A stretch of 64,000 bases of DNA from Neobacillus drentensis NBRC 102427 (GCF_001591445.1 NZ_BCUX01000005.1:62001-126000), one strand, 5' to 3'. Shown: positions 24,842-34,362, counted from the stretch's first letter. Notes: generated by a model from the sequence alone, not told the origin. Program-made: numbers and translations.

Positions 24842-27034
24842 TTATATTTTAACTCGCTTCAATCGAAGTGAGTTAGACACAACGGATACGGAACTAAATG
24901 CCATCGCTGCGCCAGCCACCCATGGGGCTAACAAACCTAGGGCTGCAATGGGAATTCCCCCTGTATTATAAACAAGGGCCCAAAAAAGATTTTGGCGAAT
25001 ATTTTGCATCGTTAGTTTACTTAACGCCATTGCCTTTGGAATCAAGGTTAATTCTCCACCAAGAATGGTGATATCAGCCGCTTCAATCGCCACATCCGTA
25101 CCCGTACCGATTGCAATCCCAATATCCGCAACGACTAGGGCAGGTGCATCATTTATTCCATCGCCTACCATGGCCACCTTCAACCCTTTAAGCTGTAGTT
25201 CTTTGACATGATTGGCTTTTTCCTCAGGAAGGACTTCTGCAATAACATTCGTTATTCCGACTTGATTTGCAATGGCTTTGGCTGTTCGTTCATTATCACC
25301 CGTTAACATAAACACCTTAATTCCTAATTGGTTTAATTGATGAACCGCCAGTTTCGCTGTTTCTTTAACCGTATCAGCAACAGCCACAACACCCATTATA
25401 TTGGAATTTATGGCAATGAACATCGCTGTTTTCCCTTCGTTTTCCAATCGTGCCAGATCTTGTTCACCGACCATGCTGGGAATATTTTTTAGAGTCATCA
25501 GTTTACGGGTGCCGACAAATATTTCATCCTCACCTATTTTTGCTTCAATACCATATCCAGGGACAGCCTTAAACCTTTTCACTGGCAGGGTACTTGATCT
25601 TTTTTCAACTCCATATTTCACAATCGCTTCAGCAAGTGGATGCTCTGAAGACTTCTCTGCTGAAACGAGGTATTGGATTACCTTTTTTTCGTCTTGATAA
25701 GCTATAAAATCGGTTACAGTAGGTTGTCCTTTTGTAATCGTGCCTGTTTTATCGAGGACGATTGCATTAATTTTATGAGCTGTTTCTAAATGCTCCCCAC
25801 CTTTAAAAAGGATACCCATTTCCGCCCCCTTACCTGTACCAACCATGATAGATGTGGGAGTTGCTAATCCAAGCGCACATGGACAGGCAATAACTAGAAC
25901 AGCAATGGATGTTTCTAATGCAGAAGGGAAATCTCCAGGACTCACGAAGAAGTACCAAATCAAGAATGTTAATAGTGAGATAGCAACCACTACAGGGACA
26001 AAATAACCTGATATTGTATCCGCAACCCGTTGGATTGGTGCTTTGCTGCCTTGGGCTTCCTCGACAATCTTAATAATTGATGCAAGCGCTGTGTCCTTGC
26101 CAACCTTTATTGCTTTAATAGTAAGAGTACCATTCTTATTTATTGTCGAACCAATAACACTGTCGCCAACGGATTTTTCAACGGGGATGGACTCACCAGT
26201 AATCATGGATTCATCAATAGAAGATTGCCCTAAGCTGATCAATCCATCAACAGGTATTTTTTCCCCTGGTTTGACTAACAGGTAATCAGAAACGTTCACT
26301 TCTTCAAGTGGAATTCGAAGTTCCTTACCTTCCCTTAGGACCGTAGCTTCTTTTGCTTGGAGACTTAACAACTTCGAAATGGCAATCGTTGTTTTCCCCT
26401 TTGCCATCGTTTCAAATAATTTTCCCAATAGAATTAAAGTAATCAGAACAGCACTTGTTTCAAAATAAAGATGTGGCATATAAGCAGGGTTTCCAATTGT
26501 TTTCAATCCTTCAGCCAGGCTATAGAAATAAGCGGCAGAAGTTCCTAACGAAACCAGAACATCCATATTAGCACTTTTATTTTTCAGGGCTTTATAGGCA
26601 CCTAAATAAAAAGGACCACCTATATAAAACTGAACTGGTGTTGCTAATAGCAATTGGAACCAAGGATTCATTAGTATATGCGGCATAGGTAAACCAAGAT
26701 CCACAGGCAAATGTGCAAGCATTGTATATAAAAGGGGGATTGACAGAATAACCGAAAGAAGAAACGTTCGTTTTTTCTGTTTTATCTCCTCTTCTTTATA
26801 CTGTTGTTTGGTGTTCCTGTTAGCCTTTTCTTTTGCTTCATATCCAAGTTTTTCTATTTTAGTAATAATATCATGACTGGAAACAAGTTCTTTATCGAAA
26901 GAAATAGCTGCACTCTCCATTGCCAAATTGACGTTTGCCTCAACACTGTCCATCTTATTAAGTACTTTTTCAATTCTCGTTGAACAGGCTGCACAGGTCA
27001 TTCCGGTAATATCTAATTTGAGCTGCTCCCTCAT
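24842..27034 (-). CDS. copA: Copper-exporting P-type ATPase CopA
   Basis: About 730 residues. One N-terminal metal-binding domain (GMTCAAC; B. subtilis CopA has two), then the P1B core: CPCALG in the membrane, phosphorylation site [13 protein letters not shown] and [10 protein letters not shown]. It exports Cu(I). The ATG at 27034 follows AGAGGTGATC; the GTG at 27043 lies in that site. A CsoR-type operator precedes it, but no csoR gene adjoins the operon. Confidence 0.94.
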   Translation of the reverse strand: MREQLKLDITGMTCAACSTRIEKVLNKMDSVEANVNLAMESAAISFDKELVSSHDIITKIEKLGYEAKEKANRNTKQQYKEEEIKQKKRTFLLSVILSIPLLYTMLAHLPVDLGLPMPHILMNPWFQLLLATPVQFYIGGPFYLGAYKALKNKSANMDVLVSLGTSAAYFYSLAEGLKTIGNPAYMPHLYFETSAVLITLILLGKLFETMAKGKTTIAISKLLSLQAKEATVLREGKELRIPLEEVNVSDYLLVKPGEKIPVDGLISLGQSSIDESMITGESIPVEKSVGDSVIGSTINKNGTLTIKAIKVGKDTALASIIKIVEEAQGSKAPIQRVADTISGYFVPVVVAISLLTFLIWYFFVSPGDFPSALETSIAVLVIACPCALGLATPTSIMVGTGKGAEMGILFKGGEHLETAHKINAIVLDKTGTITKGQPTVTDFIAYQDEKKVIQYLVSAEKSSEHPLAEAIVKYGVEKRSSTLPVKRFKAVPGYGIEAKIGEDEIFVGTRKLMTLKNIPSMVGEQDLARLENEGKTAMFIAINSNIMGVVAVADTVKETAKLAVHQLNQLGIKVFMLTGDNERTAKAIANQVGITNVIAEVLPEEKANHVKELQLKGLKVAMVGDGINDAPALVVADIGIAIGTGTDVAIEAADITILGGELTLIPKAMALSKLTMQNIRQNLFWALVYNTGGIPIAALGLLAPWVAGAAMAFSSVSVVSNSLRLKRVKI

Positions 27035-27057
27035 TTTGATCACCTCTTATAATATAT

Positions 27058-27087
27058 ACTATACCCCCGCAGTGTATATTTAGTCAA
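27058..27087 (-). promoter_or_regulatory. copAZ promoter with CsoR-type operator
   Basis: TTGACT (27087-27082), 18-bp spacer, TATAGT (27063-27058). The G/C-rich pseudo-palindrome TATACCCCCGCAGTGTATA (27060-27078) covers the spacer and the -10, matching the layout of CsoR operators that block polymerase until Cu(I) binds the repressor. Confidence 0.7.
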
Positions 27088-27225
27088 AGGAATTTTACCA
27101 AAAATTAATTCTATATTTAATTTAAGCGTTATGATGCGGTCTTTCGATGATTTTTGTCACAGAAGAGTTTTGTTTTTTATTTATTCTCTACATTGGCAGT
27201 GTTTTCCTGTTATATAGAAAAATTA

Positions 27226-27256
27226 AAAAGGCCTCATCCTATTGGAAGAGGCTCAT
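27226..27256 (-). terminator. Terminator of deoD
   Basis: Stem GCCTC/GAGGC with extended partial pairing and a T run on the minus strand. Confidence 0.65.
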
Positions 27257-27262
27257 TATTGG

Positions 27263-27967
27263 TTATTCTTTTATCGCAGCTTCTAATGCTACTTCGATCA
27301 TATCGTTAAAGGTTAATTGTCTTTCTTCTGCTGTTGTTTCTTCACCTGTTAGAATGTGATCACTTACGGTTAAAACTGAAAGTGCTTTGCGGTTAAATTT
27401 AGCCGCTATTGTATATAGGGCAGTGGTTTCCATTTCAATCGCAAGTATTTGATACTTAGCCCATTTTTCAAGTTCTGAATTATCATTATAAAATGAATCT
27501 GCAGTAAAAATATTACCTACTTTCAAGTTAAGTCCTTTTGCTACCCCTGCATCATATGCCTTACGGAGTAAATCAAAGTTTGCAGTAGGGGCAAAATCAA
27601 CATGACCGAAGGTAAGACGATTCATATTAGAGTCGGTGGAGCTTGTCATTGCCAAAATGACATCACGAACCTTTACATCTTTTTGAATCGCTCCACATGT
27701 ACCAACTCGAATCAGATTTTGAACGTTATAACTTTGCATGAGTTCATTGATATAAATAGAAATGGAAGGAACCCCCATTCCAGTCCCTTGAACCGAAATT
27801 CGTTTTCCTTTATATGTCCCCGTAAAACCAAACATATTTCGTACTTCATTGTAACATTTTGCATCTTCTAAAAAATTTTCTGCGATATATTTTGCCCGAA
27901 GTGGATCCCCAGGTAATAACACTGTTTCAGCAATTTCATTTTCTTTCGCACCAATATGTACACTCAT
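27263..27967 (-). CDS. deoD: Purine nucleoside phosphorylase DeoD
   Basis: 234 residues, hexameric bacterial [47 protein letters not shown] and the catalytic Asp in [11 protein letters not shown] are all present. It phosphorolyses purine (deoxy)nucleosides. ATG at 27967 follows GGAGGAATATGAA. Monocistronic. Confidence 0.95.
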   Translation of the reverse strand: MSVHIGAKENEIAETVLLPGDPLRAKYIAENFLEDAKCYNEVRNMFGFTGTYKGKRISVQGTGMGVPSISIYINELMQSYNVQNLIRVGTCGAIQKDVKVRDVILAMTSSTDSNMNRLTFGHVDFAPTANFDLLRKAYDAGVAKGLNLKVGNIFTADSFYNDNSELEKWAKYQILAIEMETTALYTIAAKFNRKALSVLTVSDHILTGEETTAEERQLTFNDMIEVALEAAIKE

Positions 27968-28119
27968 TTCATATTCCTCCAATCATTAACTACAACAGTC
28001 CTTAAACTGTATCAATGACAATATAACATAAACATTTTCTAATGAGAAACTCTTCAATGAAACAGACATGAAATTTATAATTTTGTGGGAAGCTATTTTT
28101 AGATTGGAGGGAGCTATTC

Positions 28120-28248
28120 ATGGGTAAAAAACATCGAAGCCGTACTAACTCACCGAAGAAAAATAATCATATCCCTGCCGAGGCCATTGAGGCGGAACAC
28201 AATGCACATGCAAAAGAGCACAACGCAACCGGTGGGCGTAAGCACTAA
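28120..28248 (+). CDS. Small basic His/Asn-rich protein (42 residues)
   Basis: Begins MGKKHRSRTNSPKKNNH and ends HNAHAKEHNATGGRKH. GGAGGGAG precedes the ATG and a strong terminator follows. Size and Lys/Asn/His-rich composition recall minor small acid-soluble spore proteins, but I do not recognise the family. Confidence 0.6.
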   Translation: MGKKHRSRTNSPKKNNHIPAEAIEAEHNAHAKEHNATGGRKH

Positions 28249-28262
28249 GCTAGAAAAAGTAG

Positions 28263-28295
28263 AAAAAACCTAAGGGATTTGTCCTTAGGTTTTTA
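28263..28295. terminator. Bidirectional terminator
   Basis: Stem AAAACCTAAGG/CCTTAGGTTTT between convergent genes. Confidence 0.85.
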
Positions 28296-28297
28296 GA

Positions 28298-28606
28298 TTA
28301 GAGGAGAACTATTCTGTTAATAGGGAACCAGCCGCCTGGCTTTAATTGATAATAGTGTTGGCCCCCGCGGCCTTCGTCGATTAACACGATATCCCCTGTG
28401 GAAAGAAATCTCCCTTGATAATTTGCAGGTATTCTGTCAGTAACATTAAAGCGGCTAAAAGTCTCTGCTAAGCATTGCTCTCGACTATTTGCGGGAATAG
28501 TCGTTCGATAAACCTCTGAATGTCCTTTATTTTCACGGTACTTTGGAGTTTGAAAGATGGTCACATCATATTGTATACTTGCTCTTTTTGTTAATACCTT
28601 GATCAT
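28298..28606 (-). CDS. yodL: YodL, cell-shape-modifying sporulation protein homologue
   Basis: About 102 residues, recognised from YDVTIFQTPKYRENKGHSEVYRTTIPANSREQCL and LSTGDIVLIDEGRGGQHYYQLKPGGWFPINRI, which match my memory of B. subtilis YodL. YodL is an early sporulation protein whose overproduction changes cell width through MreB. The second ATG (28606) has better spacing from GGAGG than the first. Confidence 0.85.
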   Translation of the reverse strand: MIKVLTKRASIQYDVTIFQTPKYRENKGHSEVYRTTIPANSREQCLAETFSRFNVTDRIPANYQGRFLSTGDIVLIDEGRGGQHYYQLKPGGWFPINRIVLL

Positions 28607-28758
28607 CATATACCTCCAATTATTAGAATTAATCGCTTATTCTAATAATTAGCTATGAACAATGTCGAATCCTCCATGAAAATTCCACTTTTTTTGTCGA
28701 ATCGCACTTTTTTTATCCCGTGAGGCTGTTTTTTATCGAATCAAGCTATTCAATAAAA

Positions 28759-28790
28759 AAACAATAGGACCTAAAAAGGACCTATTGTCT
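28759..28790 (-). terminator. Terminator of the spo0M-like fragment
   Basis: Stem ACAATAGGACC/GGTCCTATTGT with a T run on the minus strand. Confidence 0.85.
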
Positions 28791-28795
28791 GGATT

Positions 28796-29173
28796 TTATG
28801 CATATCTTTGAATTACGTTTTGGATTTTTTGTTGTAAATTAGGGATATCTGCATTTGAAACGGACATACGTACGTTGGTCTCATCTGCTCCAATTGCCTC
28901 TGAGAATAATCCAGCTAACCCTCTTGCCCGCCGGTCTACTTGGAGCATGATGTCAAGCGCGCCATTTCCAGACGGGAAGAAAACTACTTCTAGTTCATCT
29001 AATCTGCCACGAAATAATCCTGAAGTTGGGACAAACTCAAATTCTTGAACAAATGGTAAACGTCCCCGTAATCGGCGCGGTGCCTCTTCGCAATCAGCTT
29101 CCCGAATTCTAAAGCCTAAGTTTTCGATTGTCTTAAACACAGCAGACATTAGCTGGTTTGGTAAAACTTCCAC
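28796..29173 (-). pseudogene. 3' fragment of a spo0M-type sporulation-control gene
   Basis: 125 residues matching only the C-terminal half of Spo0M (about 258 residues): MEVLPNQLMSAVF, PFVQEFEFVPTSGLFRGRLDELEVVFFP, LQVDRRARGL. The N-terminal arrestin-like half is absent: only 95 bases separate the first homologous codon from an upstream terminator. The GTG start has no good ribosome site. A short His/Lys-rich run (GHHHYKKKYKSGS) can be read just upstream in another frame. Probably a deletion remnant with its own intact terminator. Confidence 0.6.
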
Positions 29174-29268
29174 TTTTATACTTCTTTTTATAATGATGAT
29201 GGCCTAAGTTGTTGTGTTTATAATGAAAATTTTTGATCGATGAAGCACTAATAAATTTCCTGAACACA

Positions 29269-29300
29269 ACAAAAAGCGAGCACAAAGGCTCGTCTTTCGT
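29269..29300 (-). terminator. Terminator of the yozD gene
   Basis: Stem ACGAGCC/GCTCGCT and a TTTTT run on the minus strand. Confidence 0.75.
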
Positions 29301-29354
29301 ATTAATCTATTTAAAAGGAAAATACCGCTTTCCTCTATTTGATTAATTATCTTC

Positions 29355-29528
29355 TTATTCATCCTCTTCTTCCTCATCGATAATACTTTTCTCGATCAAA
29401 TATTCGAAGGTTATGTCTGCAATTTCTTCTAATTCCTCTTCACTAGGAACGTATCCCCTTTTCACAAGCTCATGAAAGAAAAATTCGGCAATCTCTTCGG
29501 TATCAATAAATACTTCAATTTCTCTCAT
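29355..29528 (-). CDS. yozD: YozD-like small acidic protein
   Basis: 57 residues: REIEVFIDTEEIAEFFFHELVKRGYVPSEEELEEIADITFEYLIEKS then a run of acidic residues. This matches what I recall of B. subtilis YozD, also a yodL/yodN neighbour. GGGGGCGATG precedes the ATG. Function unknown. Confidence 0.8.
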   Translation of the reverse strand: MREIEVFIDTEEIAEFFFHELVKRGYVPSEEELEEIADITFEYLIEKSIIDEEEEDE

Positions 29529-29720
29529 AGCATCGCCCCCTTTTTAGAGAATGTATGATGTACATGGCCGTTTCATGCTATTTACTTTGAGGAGCTTCCT
29601 GCGTACCTATTTCCACAGAAACGACGATTTATTAAACCCCAAGATTTATATAGGAGAAGATGTCTTTTTTTAATTGGACAAGCATAGGATGAATCAAAAG
29701 AACTTTTCCGAGGTGATATC

Positions 29721-29888
29721 ATGTTGAATTTACAATTAAAACTAGAGGCATGGATAGATGATGTTAATCAGGAGGATGGACTCACCCTCCGAGCATTTGA
29801 GAAGCTTTTAGATGTGATGTTTTTCCTTATTAAGTGGGCTGGTATCCCGTTTGTTATTTATTTACTATTCGAAATTTCAAAGTGGTAG
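29721..29888 (+). CDS. Small membrane protein (55 residues)
   Basis: Begins MLNLQLKLEAWIDDVNQEDG and has one membrane segment (VMFFLIKWAGIPFVIYLLF). GAGGTGATATC precedes the ATG. It occupies the spot between yozD and yodN, convergent to yodN (stop codons seven bases apart). Unknown function. Confidence 0.65.
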   Translation: MLNLQLKLEAWIDDVNQEDGLTLRAFEKLLDVMFFLIKWAGIPFVIYLLFEISKW

Positions 29889-29894
29889 GTTTAC

Positions 29895-30506
29895 TTAGAC
29901 GTGGCTCTTGCCATCGTTACTGACAAGACTTTCTAATTTCCGGAGAATCACACGCATGACTTGATAATATTCCTGGTCCTGAAACATTTCATATAAAATC
30001 CGGTAATCATTAAATATGTCCAATAAGTTGTCAATTAGTTCCTTTTTATCCTTTTTTCGTTCAATTTCTTCGAATTCAGCTTTTCTAATCATGTTCTGGA
30101 CCTTTGGATTTTCAACTACCTTTTCCTGTTTATTCACTAAGTATAAGAGACCCAGCTTTTGAATGAATGTATCGGCATTTTCAGCATCGGCGACAAGTGT
30201 TAACTCTTCTTCACCTGCTTCAAGCCATTCGCCATCACTTACCCTTGATAACTCATAAATGACATCTTCCCAAGCATCTTCTTTATATCTCCAAATTTCT
30301 GTACGGAAGCCTACTACCTTAAACAAGTCTGCACCATAACCGCTCACTTGAACTAAATCGCCAAAGAAAAAACTATATTCGATATCAATTTGTTCTTGTT
30401 CCATCACAACGCCTTCATATTCGGAAAGTAACTGTAAGGCGGTTTCTATAAATAATCCATCACTCTTATTCACTTCATAAACATACTTTCCGTCCAGCCA
30501 TTTCAC
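29895..30506 (-). CDS. yodN: YodN, 3' part of a gene split by the mobile island
   Basis: 203 residues starting at the junction: VKWLDGKYVYEVNKSDGLFIETALQLLSEYEG. The homologue in B. subtilis has an extra N-terminal segment that here lies 14 kb away at 44,741-44,658. The frame is closed upstream by a TAA at 30534-30536 and has no ribosome site, so this part is unlikely to be translated alone. Joined to the 5' piece it gives about 231 residues in one frame. The GTG at 30506 is only the first possible start. Function unknown. Confidence 0.85.
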   Translation of the reverse strand: MKWLDGKYVYEVNKSDGLFIETALQLLSEYEGVVMEQEQIDIEYSFFFGDLVQVSGYGADLFKVVGFRTEIWRYKEDAWEDVIYELSRVSDGEWLEAGEEELTLVADAENADTFIQKLGLLYLVNKQEKVVENPKVQNMIRKAEFEEIERKKDKKELIDNLLDIFNDYRILYEMFQDQEYYQVMRVILRKLESLVSNDGKSHV

Positions 30507-30514
30507 ATCTGTTA
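30507..30514. repeat. Left attachment core of the island (att)
   Basis: ATCTGTTA on the plus strand, identical to 44658-44665. It marks the point in yodN (codons for T-D) where the island begins. Confidence 0.75.
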
Positions 30515-30577
30515 ATGTTCTAAATTTATTCGGTTAAACAAAAAAATATTTATCACCCATTAATTTAATTATATCAA

Positions 30578-30614
30578 AAAAAAGAAAACTCGTACCCAAT
30601 AAGAGTACGAGTTT
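30578..30614 (-). terminator. Terminator of the 39-residue gene
   Basis: Ten-base stem AAACTCGTAC/GTACGAGTTT and a long T run on the minus strand. Confidence 0.85.
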
Positions 30615-30732
30615 AACTTGCTTTTTCATTTTCTTTTTTATCTTTTTTCTTTATTTTATTTGTTAACTCAATAAGGCCTTTTGCAGCTTTTTCAGCATCA
30701 AATGTACCAATTTCCTTGTATTTAACCTTCAT
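30613..30732 (-). CDS. Small Lys-rich island protein (39 residues)
   Basis: MKVKYKEIGTFDAEKAAKGL followed by a Lys-rich tail. GAGGTGTTGTATC precedes the ATG and a strong terminator follows. It has its own island-type promoter at 30800-30827. Unknown; its place next to the left att end would suit an excision factor, but it looks small for one. Confidence 0.6.
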   Translation of the reverse strand: MKVKYKEIGTFDAEKAAKGLIELTNKIKKKDKKENEKAS

Positions 30733-30799
30733 GATACAACACCTCAGAATATGATATTCAAGGGATCAACAATTGGTACGTTGTCCTCCTTGTAATATT

Positions 30800-30827
30800 C
30801 TTGTATCTGCTCCACGAAGAGTGTAAA
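30800..30827 (-). promoter_or_regulatory. Island promoter A
   Basis: Minus strand TTTACA, 16-bp spacer containing CGTGGAGCAGA, then TACAAG. Same design as three other island promoters. Confidence 0.55.
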
Positions 30828-30970
30828 TCGGAAATCGAAAAAAGTTTGGAGAATGACAAAAAATGCCCAACTAATCAGTTAAGATAAATTGAGCATTCGT
30901 TCAGTCTAAAATAAAATTGGATATTTTATACAAAAAAAAGACAAAGCTATCGCTATGCCTTTACCACCCT

Positions 30971-32698
30971 TTACTCTTTGCGGCTTTCAATTCTAAAGAG
31001 TTTATCCTTCTGAGAAAGTCGTAAAACAATATTTTCTTCATTATATAATTCCTGAGGGAGTTTATCTTTTAGTATTGAAAAAATCAATTGAATATCCTTA
31101 TTCTCAATAAAATTTGCTACCTTAACTAACTGATTATCATGCATAAGTTCTTTTTTGTCATTTAATACAAAATGCAAAACAGGTATATCCTCATCGTCTG
31201 CATATAGAATGTAAGCTAAATCGAAGCACAATATCTCTCCTTGTTTTTTACCCGAACTACTATTTGCATTAAAGGAATCAAATACGTATATACCTTTACC
31301 TGTCTTCTTATCCTCTTTGACTTTAAACGAAATACCATAGTGCTCCCCATATAGTTCATTCGAAACTTCAGAAAAGTACTTATTAAATTTCTTTAATTGA
31401 TCCTTTATTTTCTCTTGGAAATCCCCAGAAAAAACCCCTTGATCGATAATATCTAGTTCTTCTTCTAAAGAAGACACTTTATTATCAACTTCATCAATTT
31501 GAGAAATTGAATTTTCAATTTCTCCTTTCCGTTGATAGTTTTCATTTAACTCATTGATAATGGCTTCTAAATCCTTAAAAGTGTCACTTTTTGCTATCTT
31601 AGTGGTTAACTCTTCTTCTTGAGATAATAACTTCTTTAAACTATTATGCAATGCTGAGATTTCTGACTCAATGTCCGGTATATCTTGAGTAATAAACCTG
31701 ATTTTTTCCACTATCATATTATTATGATAAGAAACCAGTTCTTCAAAAGTTTTTTGTAAATTTTCCATATACTTACTTGCTTGGTTATAAATCATTTTCA
31801 ATTGTTGTAAATCGATATTTGACTTATTTGCCATTAGTTCTTCTTCAGCTTCACAAATAATTTTCTTTCGTAGGCTCAATTCACTTATTTTAGAACTAAT
31901 AGTACTAATTTGATATTTAGTTTCATTTAAATTACTTAAATCTTCATCGTAATTGTAGTTTATATTTAAGGTTTTCTTCTTTATCTCGAGATTAGAAAGT
32001 GTATCTTCTATCATTGCAAGCGATAGTTCTAGTTCAAATTTACTTTGCTTCTTCTCAATTCTTTTTTTATACTCTTTCTCAGTTTTAATCTTCTTAAGTA
32101 TTTTAGATCTATCTGTTATTGTAATTCCAAATAAATATAAGTATAAAATTTCATACTCAGCAAGAGAAGTGTATGCTGACAAAACTTTTAGCGTGTTATT
32201 TATCCGTTCGTCAGTATACCTTATACTATGTGAAATAATCTGTCTAAAGGATGGCTTTTTCTCTTGCCTCTCCCCTATTATTAATGTATCCAGCTTGTTT
32301 TCGAAATCTTTGCCGTCATTGCCAGGGAGGTTTTCACCGTTTATACTCATAACCTTATTTTTTCGACTTAAAAAATTTCTTTTAATAACAATTTCTTTAG
32401 ATTCTTCAATTTCAAGGTCTTGCTTTAGTACGAGTGTAATTAAAACTCGATTGTTAACTAAATAATTTTTAATTAAATCAATTTCCTTTTTATTCTCACT
32501 GTCCGTGTAAATTAACTTCGAGTCCGCACCTAAACAAAAATCAATTAACTTTAATACTGTGGTTTTTCCAACATTATTTCCCGTCTCTTTATCAGTGACA
32601 TTCACAGTTTCGTCAACGATTAAATTTATTCCCTTTTTGAACTCAATTTCTCTAATAGTTCCGCTCATATCTTCTATTTTTAGATACTTTATGAACAT
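30971..32698 (-). CDS. ABC-3C system ATPase with DUF2326 domain
   Basis: 575 residues, SMC-like. Walker A is GNNVGKTT (residues 40-47, Lys45). A coiled-coil middle runs over about residues 200-430. The C-terminal lobe has SSSGKKQGEILCFDLAYI and PVLHFVLND, the place of the ABC signature and Walker B in DUF2326 ATPases. In ABC-three-component systems such an ATPase works with a small middle component and an effector-type protein; these are the two genes just upstream. The ATG overlaps the stop of the middle gene by ten bases. Predicted biological-conflict (anti-phage) role, inferred from family. Confidence 0.82.
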   Translation of the reverse strand: MFIKYLKIEDMSGTIREIEFKKGINLIVDETVNVTDKETGNNVGKTTVLKLIDFCLGADSKLIYTDSENKKEIDLIKNYLVNNRVLITLVLKQDLEIEESKEIVIKRNFLSRKNKVMSINGENLPGNDGKDFENKLDTLIIGERQEKKPSFRQIISHSIRYTDERINNTLKVLSAYTSLAEYEILYLYLFGITITDRSKILKKIKTEKEYKKRIEKKQSKFELELSLAMIEDTLSNLEIKKKTLNINYNYDEDLSNLNETKYQISTISSKISELSLRKKIICEAEEELMANKSNIDLQQLKMIYNQASKYMENLQKTFEELVSYHNNMIVEKIRFITQDIPDIESEISALHNSLKKLLSQEEELTTKIAKSDTFKDLEAIINELNENYQRKGEIENSISQIDEVDNKVSSLEEELDIIDQGVFSGDFQEKIKDQLKKFNKYFSEVSNELYGEHYGISFKVKEDKKTGKGIYVFDSFNANSSSGKKQGEILCFDLAYILYADDEDIPVLHFVLNDKKELMHDNQLVKVANFIENKDIQLIFSILKDKLPQELYNEENIVLRLSQKDKLFRIESRKE

Positions 32699-32916
32699 AG
32701 CTTAACTTCACCACTTTCAGTAACAACTGCAATATCTGATAAAAAGAGCCAGTCTAAAGAAAGCATATAAGTAGACAAGGACATGCCACTTTCACTCTTC
32801 ACACTTTTATATAAGTTAATGATACCTACATTATCCTGTTTAATAAGTTGTTGTAAGATAAGTGATCCGTTGTAGTATATACTCAAGTCAGGATTTACAT
32901 CTCTAGGCAATAACAT
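32689..32916 (-). CDS. ABC-3C middle component, MC6-like
   Basis: 75 residues: LLPRDVNPDLSIYYNGSLILQQLI, then SLSTYMLSLDWLFLSDIAV, a small winged-helix-like domain. This matches the pattern I know for middle component 6 of ABC-3C systems. The ATG at 32916 has CGGAGGGG upstream and is preferred to 32940. It overlaps both neighbours, so the three proteins should be made together. Likely an adaptor between ATPase and effector. Confidence 0.8.
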   Translation of the reverse strand: MLLPRDVNPDLSIYYNGSLILQQLIKQDNVGIINLYKSVKSESGMSLSTYMLSLDWLFLSDIAVVTESGEVKLCS

Positions 32917-33880
32917 GGTTATACCCCTCCGGATTCTCAAATACTTTACACCTTATAAATGCATCAACAACTATTATCGAGACACACTGTTCAAGCTCTT
33001 CATCTGGTAAGTCGTTGTAATTGTCACTTTTCCTAATGTGTGTGACCGTTTTATTAATTATGTTGAAAAACTTCTGACTCTCATTAGAATCATCGTCAAT
33101 TAATTCTTCAGTGTAGAAACGTGAAAGCTTATTAAAAACTGACAGGCTTTTATTTTTACCTTGCTTGTCATATTCAGTATATATCCCGTTTATTTTTGAA
33201 TAGTATATTTTGTATTGATTTATAATCCTTTTTACTTTTTTTAGATTGTTAAATTGTATTTTCAAATCAATATTGTATTCGTGTAAATTATTTACCTCTG
33301 GAGGTGAATCCAAATCTTCCTCAGAAAGCGTCTTTATTATGTCAGCTAAATTTGAAGATATTTTAGATGGGTTTGGTTTCTCTCCAAGTTCTGCCATAAC
33401 TAATTCATATATTTCTCTTTGCTTATCGGCTGTACATTCTAAGATATCGTTTAAAATAGTGTCTTTATCCCAAATATCTATCTGCGGATTGAATTTAATA
33501 TTGTATTTATTATCAAACACTTTGGTTCTTAAATTCTTAGCATCAGAAAAGAAGAGAAACTTTAGACTATAACCATTTTTCTGATACTCTTCTAAGTTAT
33601 CTTTAGAAAGAGTGCTGTTGATTTTTTCCTTTGTGCATGTAGAAGAGACTTGAATCAATATTTTTTTGTTCTTATCAAGCAAATCAATTGCAGCAATATT
33701 TTGTTTCTCTACATTTGCATTTTGGAAATTAAATCCATACACTAAATTACATAAGTCTCTATAAAAGAATTCTGCATGAATATTAAGGTTTAATATATTC
33801 AATTTCCCCATGCTCTTAATTCTAGAAGATAAAAGTTCAATCTTTTCTGATATATAAGAAAAATAGAAATCCCTATTCAT
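32903..33880 (-). CDS. SMEK-domain protein of the ABC-3C system
   Basis: 325 residues. The N-terminal 90 residues show the SMEK pattern: GKLNILNLNIHAEFFYRDLCNLVYG and NIAAIDLLDKNKKILIQVSSTCTKEKI. The strand-Asp66 and Gln77-Val-Ser arrangement recalls PD-(D/E)xK nuclease folds, an inference. The C-terminal 140 residues are helical and would be the ABC-3C C-terminal region that meets the middle component. ATG with AGAGGAG upstream; first gene of the triad, with a possible promoter TTCAAA-N16-TAAAAT in the gap before it. Confidence 0.82.
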   Translation of the reverse strand: MNRDFYFSYISEKIELLSSRIKSMGKLNILNLNIHAEFFYRDLCNLVYGFNFQNANVEKQNIAAIDLLDKNKKILIQVSSTCTKEKINSTLSKDNLEEYQKNGYSLKFLFFSDAKNLRTKVFDNKYNIKFNPQIDIWDKDTILNDILECTADKQREIYELVMAELGEKPNPSKISSNLADIIKTLSEEDLDSPPEVNNLHEYNIDLKIQFNNLKKVKRIINQYKIYYSKINGIYTEYDKQGKNKSLSVFNKLSRFYTEELIDDDSNESQKFFNIINKTVTHIRKSDNYNDLPDEELEQCVSIIVVDAFIRCKVFENPEGYNHVIA

Positions 33881-34095
33881 AAGCTTCTCCTCTGCTTACA
33901 ACAAACTTTTATCCTATTTTACTATAAATCTAGATTTTTTGAAGAGGATATTGGAAAACTTTGCAACATTTGGAGTACTATCTACTATTTAATAACTTTA
34001 AGCCAATTATTTCTGCTATTTTTCAGCCTACTCCAGATTTTCAGAAATTACTTCAATTAAATGATTTCCTATAATAAAAATGAAATGTTTAGAAA
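33881..34095. other. Gap before the ABC-3C operon
   Basis: 215 AT-rich bases. On the minus strand TTCAAA-16-TAAAAT (about 33918-33945) could be an independent promoter for the ABC-3C triad. No gene seen. Confidence 0.4.
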
Positions 34096-34362
34096 TCAAA
34101 TATCCAGATTTCTTCCAATTTCGCAAGCATCTTTAGCAAGTCGGAACATCTTTTGATTTTGTTTCTGTTTAGCTTGTTTCATAATTACTGTCGCATAATC
34201 GTGGAGACTTAAATTTAATCCTGAGTCATGTTTAAATATGGTAAATGGCAAAGGTTCTAGAAAGATTGTCGGTTCATTCATCAAAATCTTCATTGCTTGT
34301 TCTTTTGTATACTTACCTTGACTAGCATTCATCAAATATTGCTGCATCATATCACTTACCAA
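34096..34362 (-). CDS. Hypothetical protein after the small terminase
   Basis: 88 residues, helical, with a basic KQAKQKQNQK stretch. Not recognised. It overlaps the terS gene by 11 bases, so it is translated with it; it may assist packaging or head assembly, which is a guess from position only. Confidence 0.65.
   Translation of the reverse strand: MVSDMMQQYLMNASQGKYTKEQAMKILMNEPTIFLEPLPFTIFKHDSGLNLSLHDYATVIMKQAKQKQNQKMFRLAKDACEIGRNLDI

Noticed and set aside
27147-27359. 70-codon plus-strand frame after copA
   Set aside because: No ribosome site; it runs through the deoD terminator and into deoD.
28625-28760. Imperfect repeats of TCGAATC followed by T-rich runs upstream of the spo0M fragment terminator
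   Set aside because: Too short and irregular to call a structured element; probably chance in AT-rich DNA.
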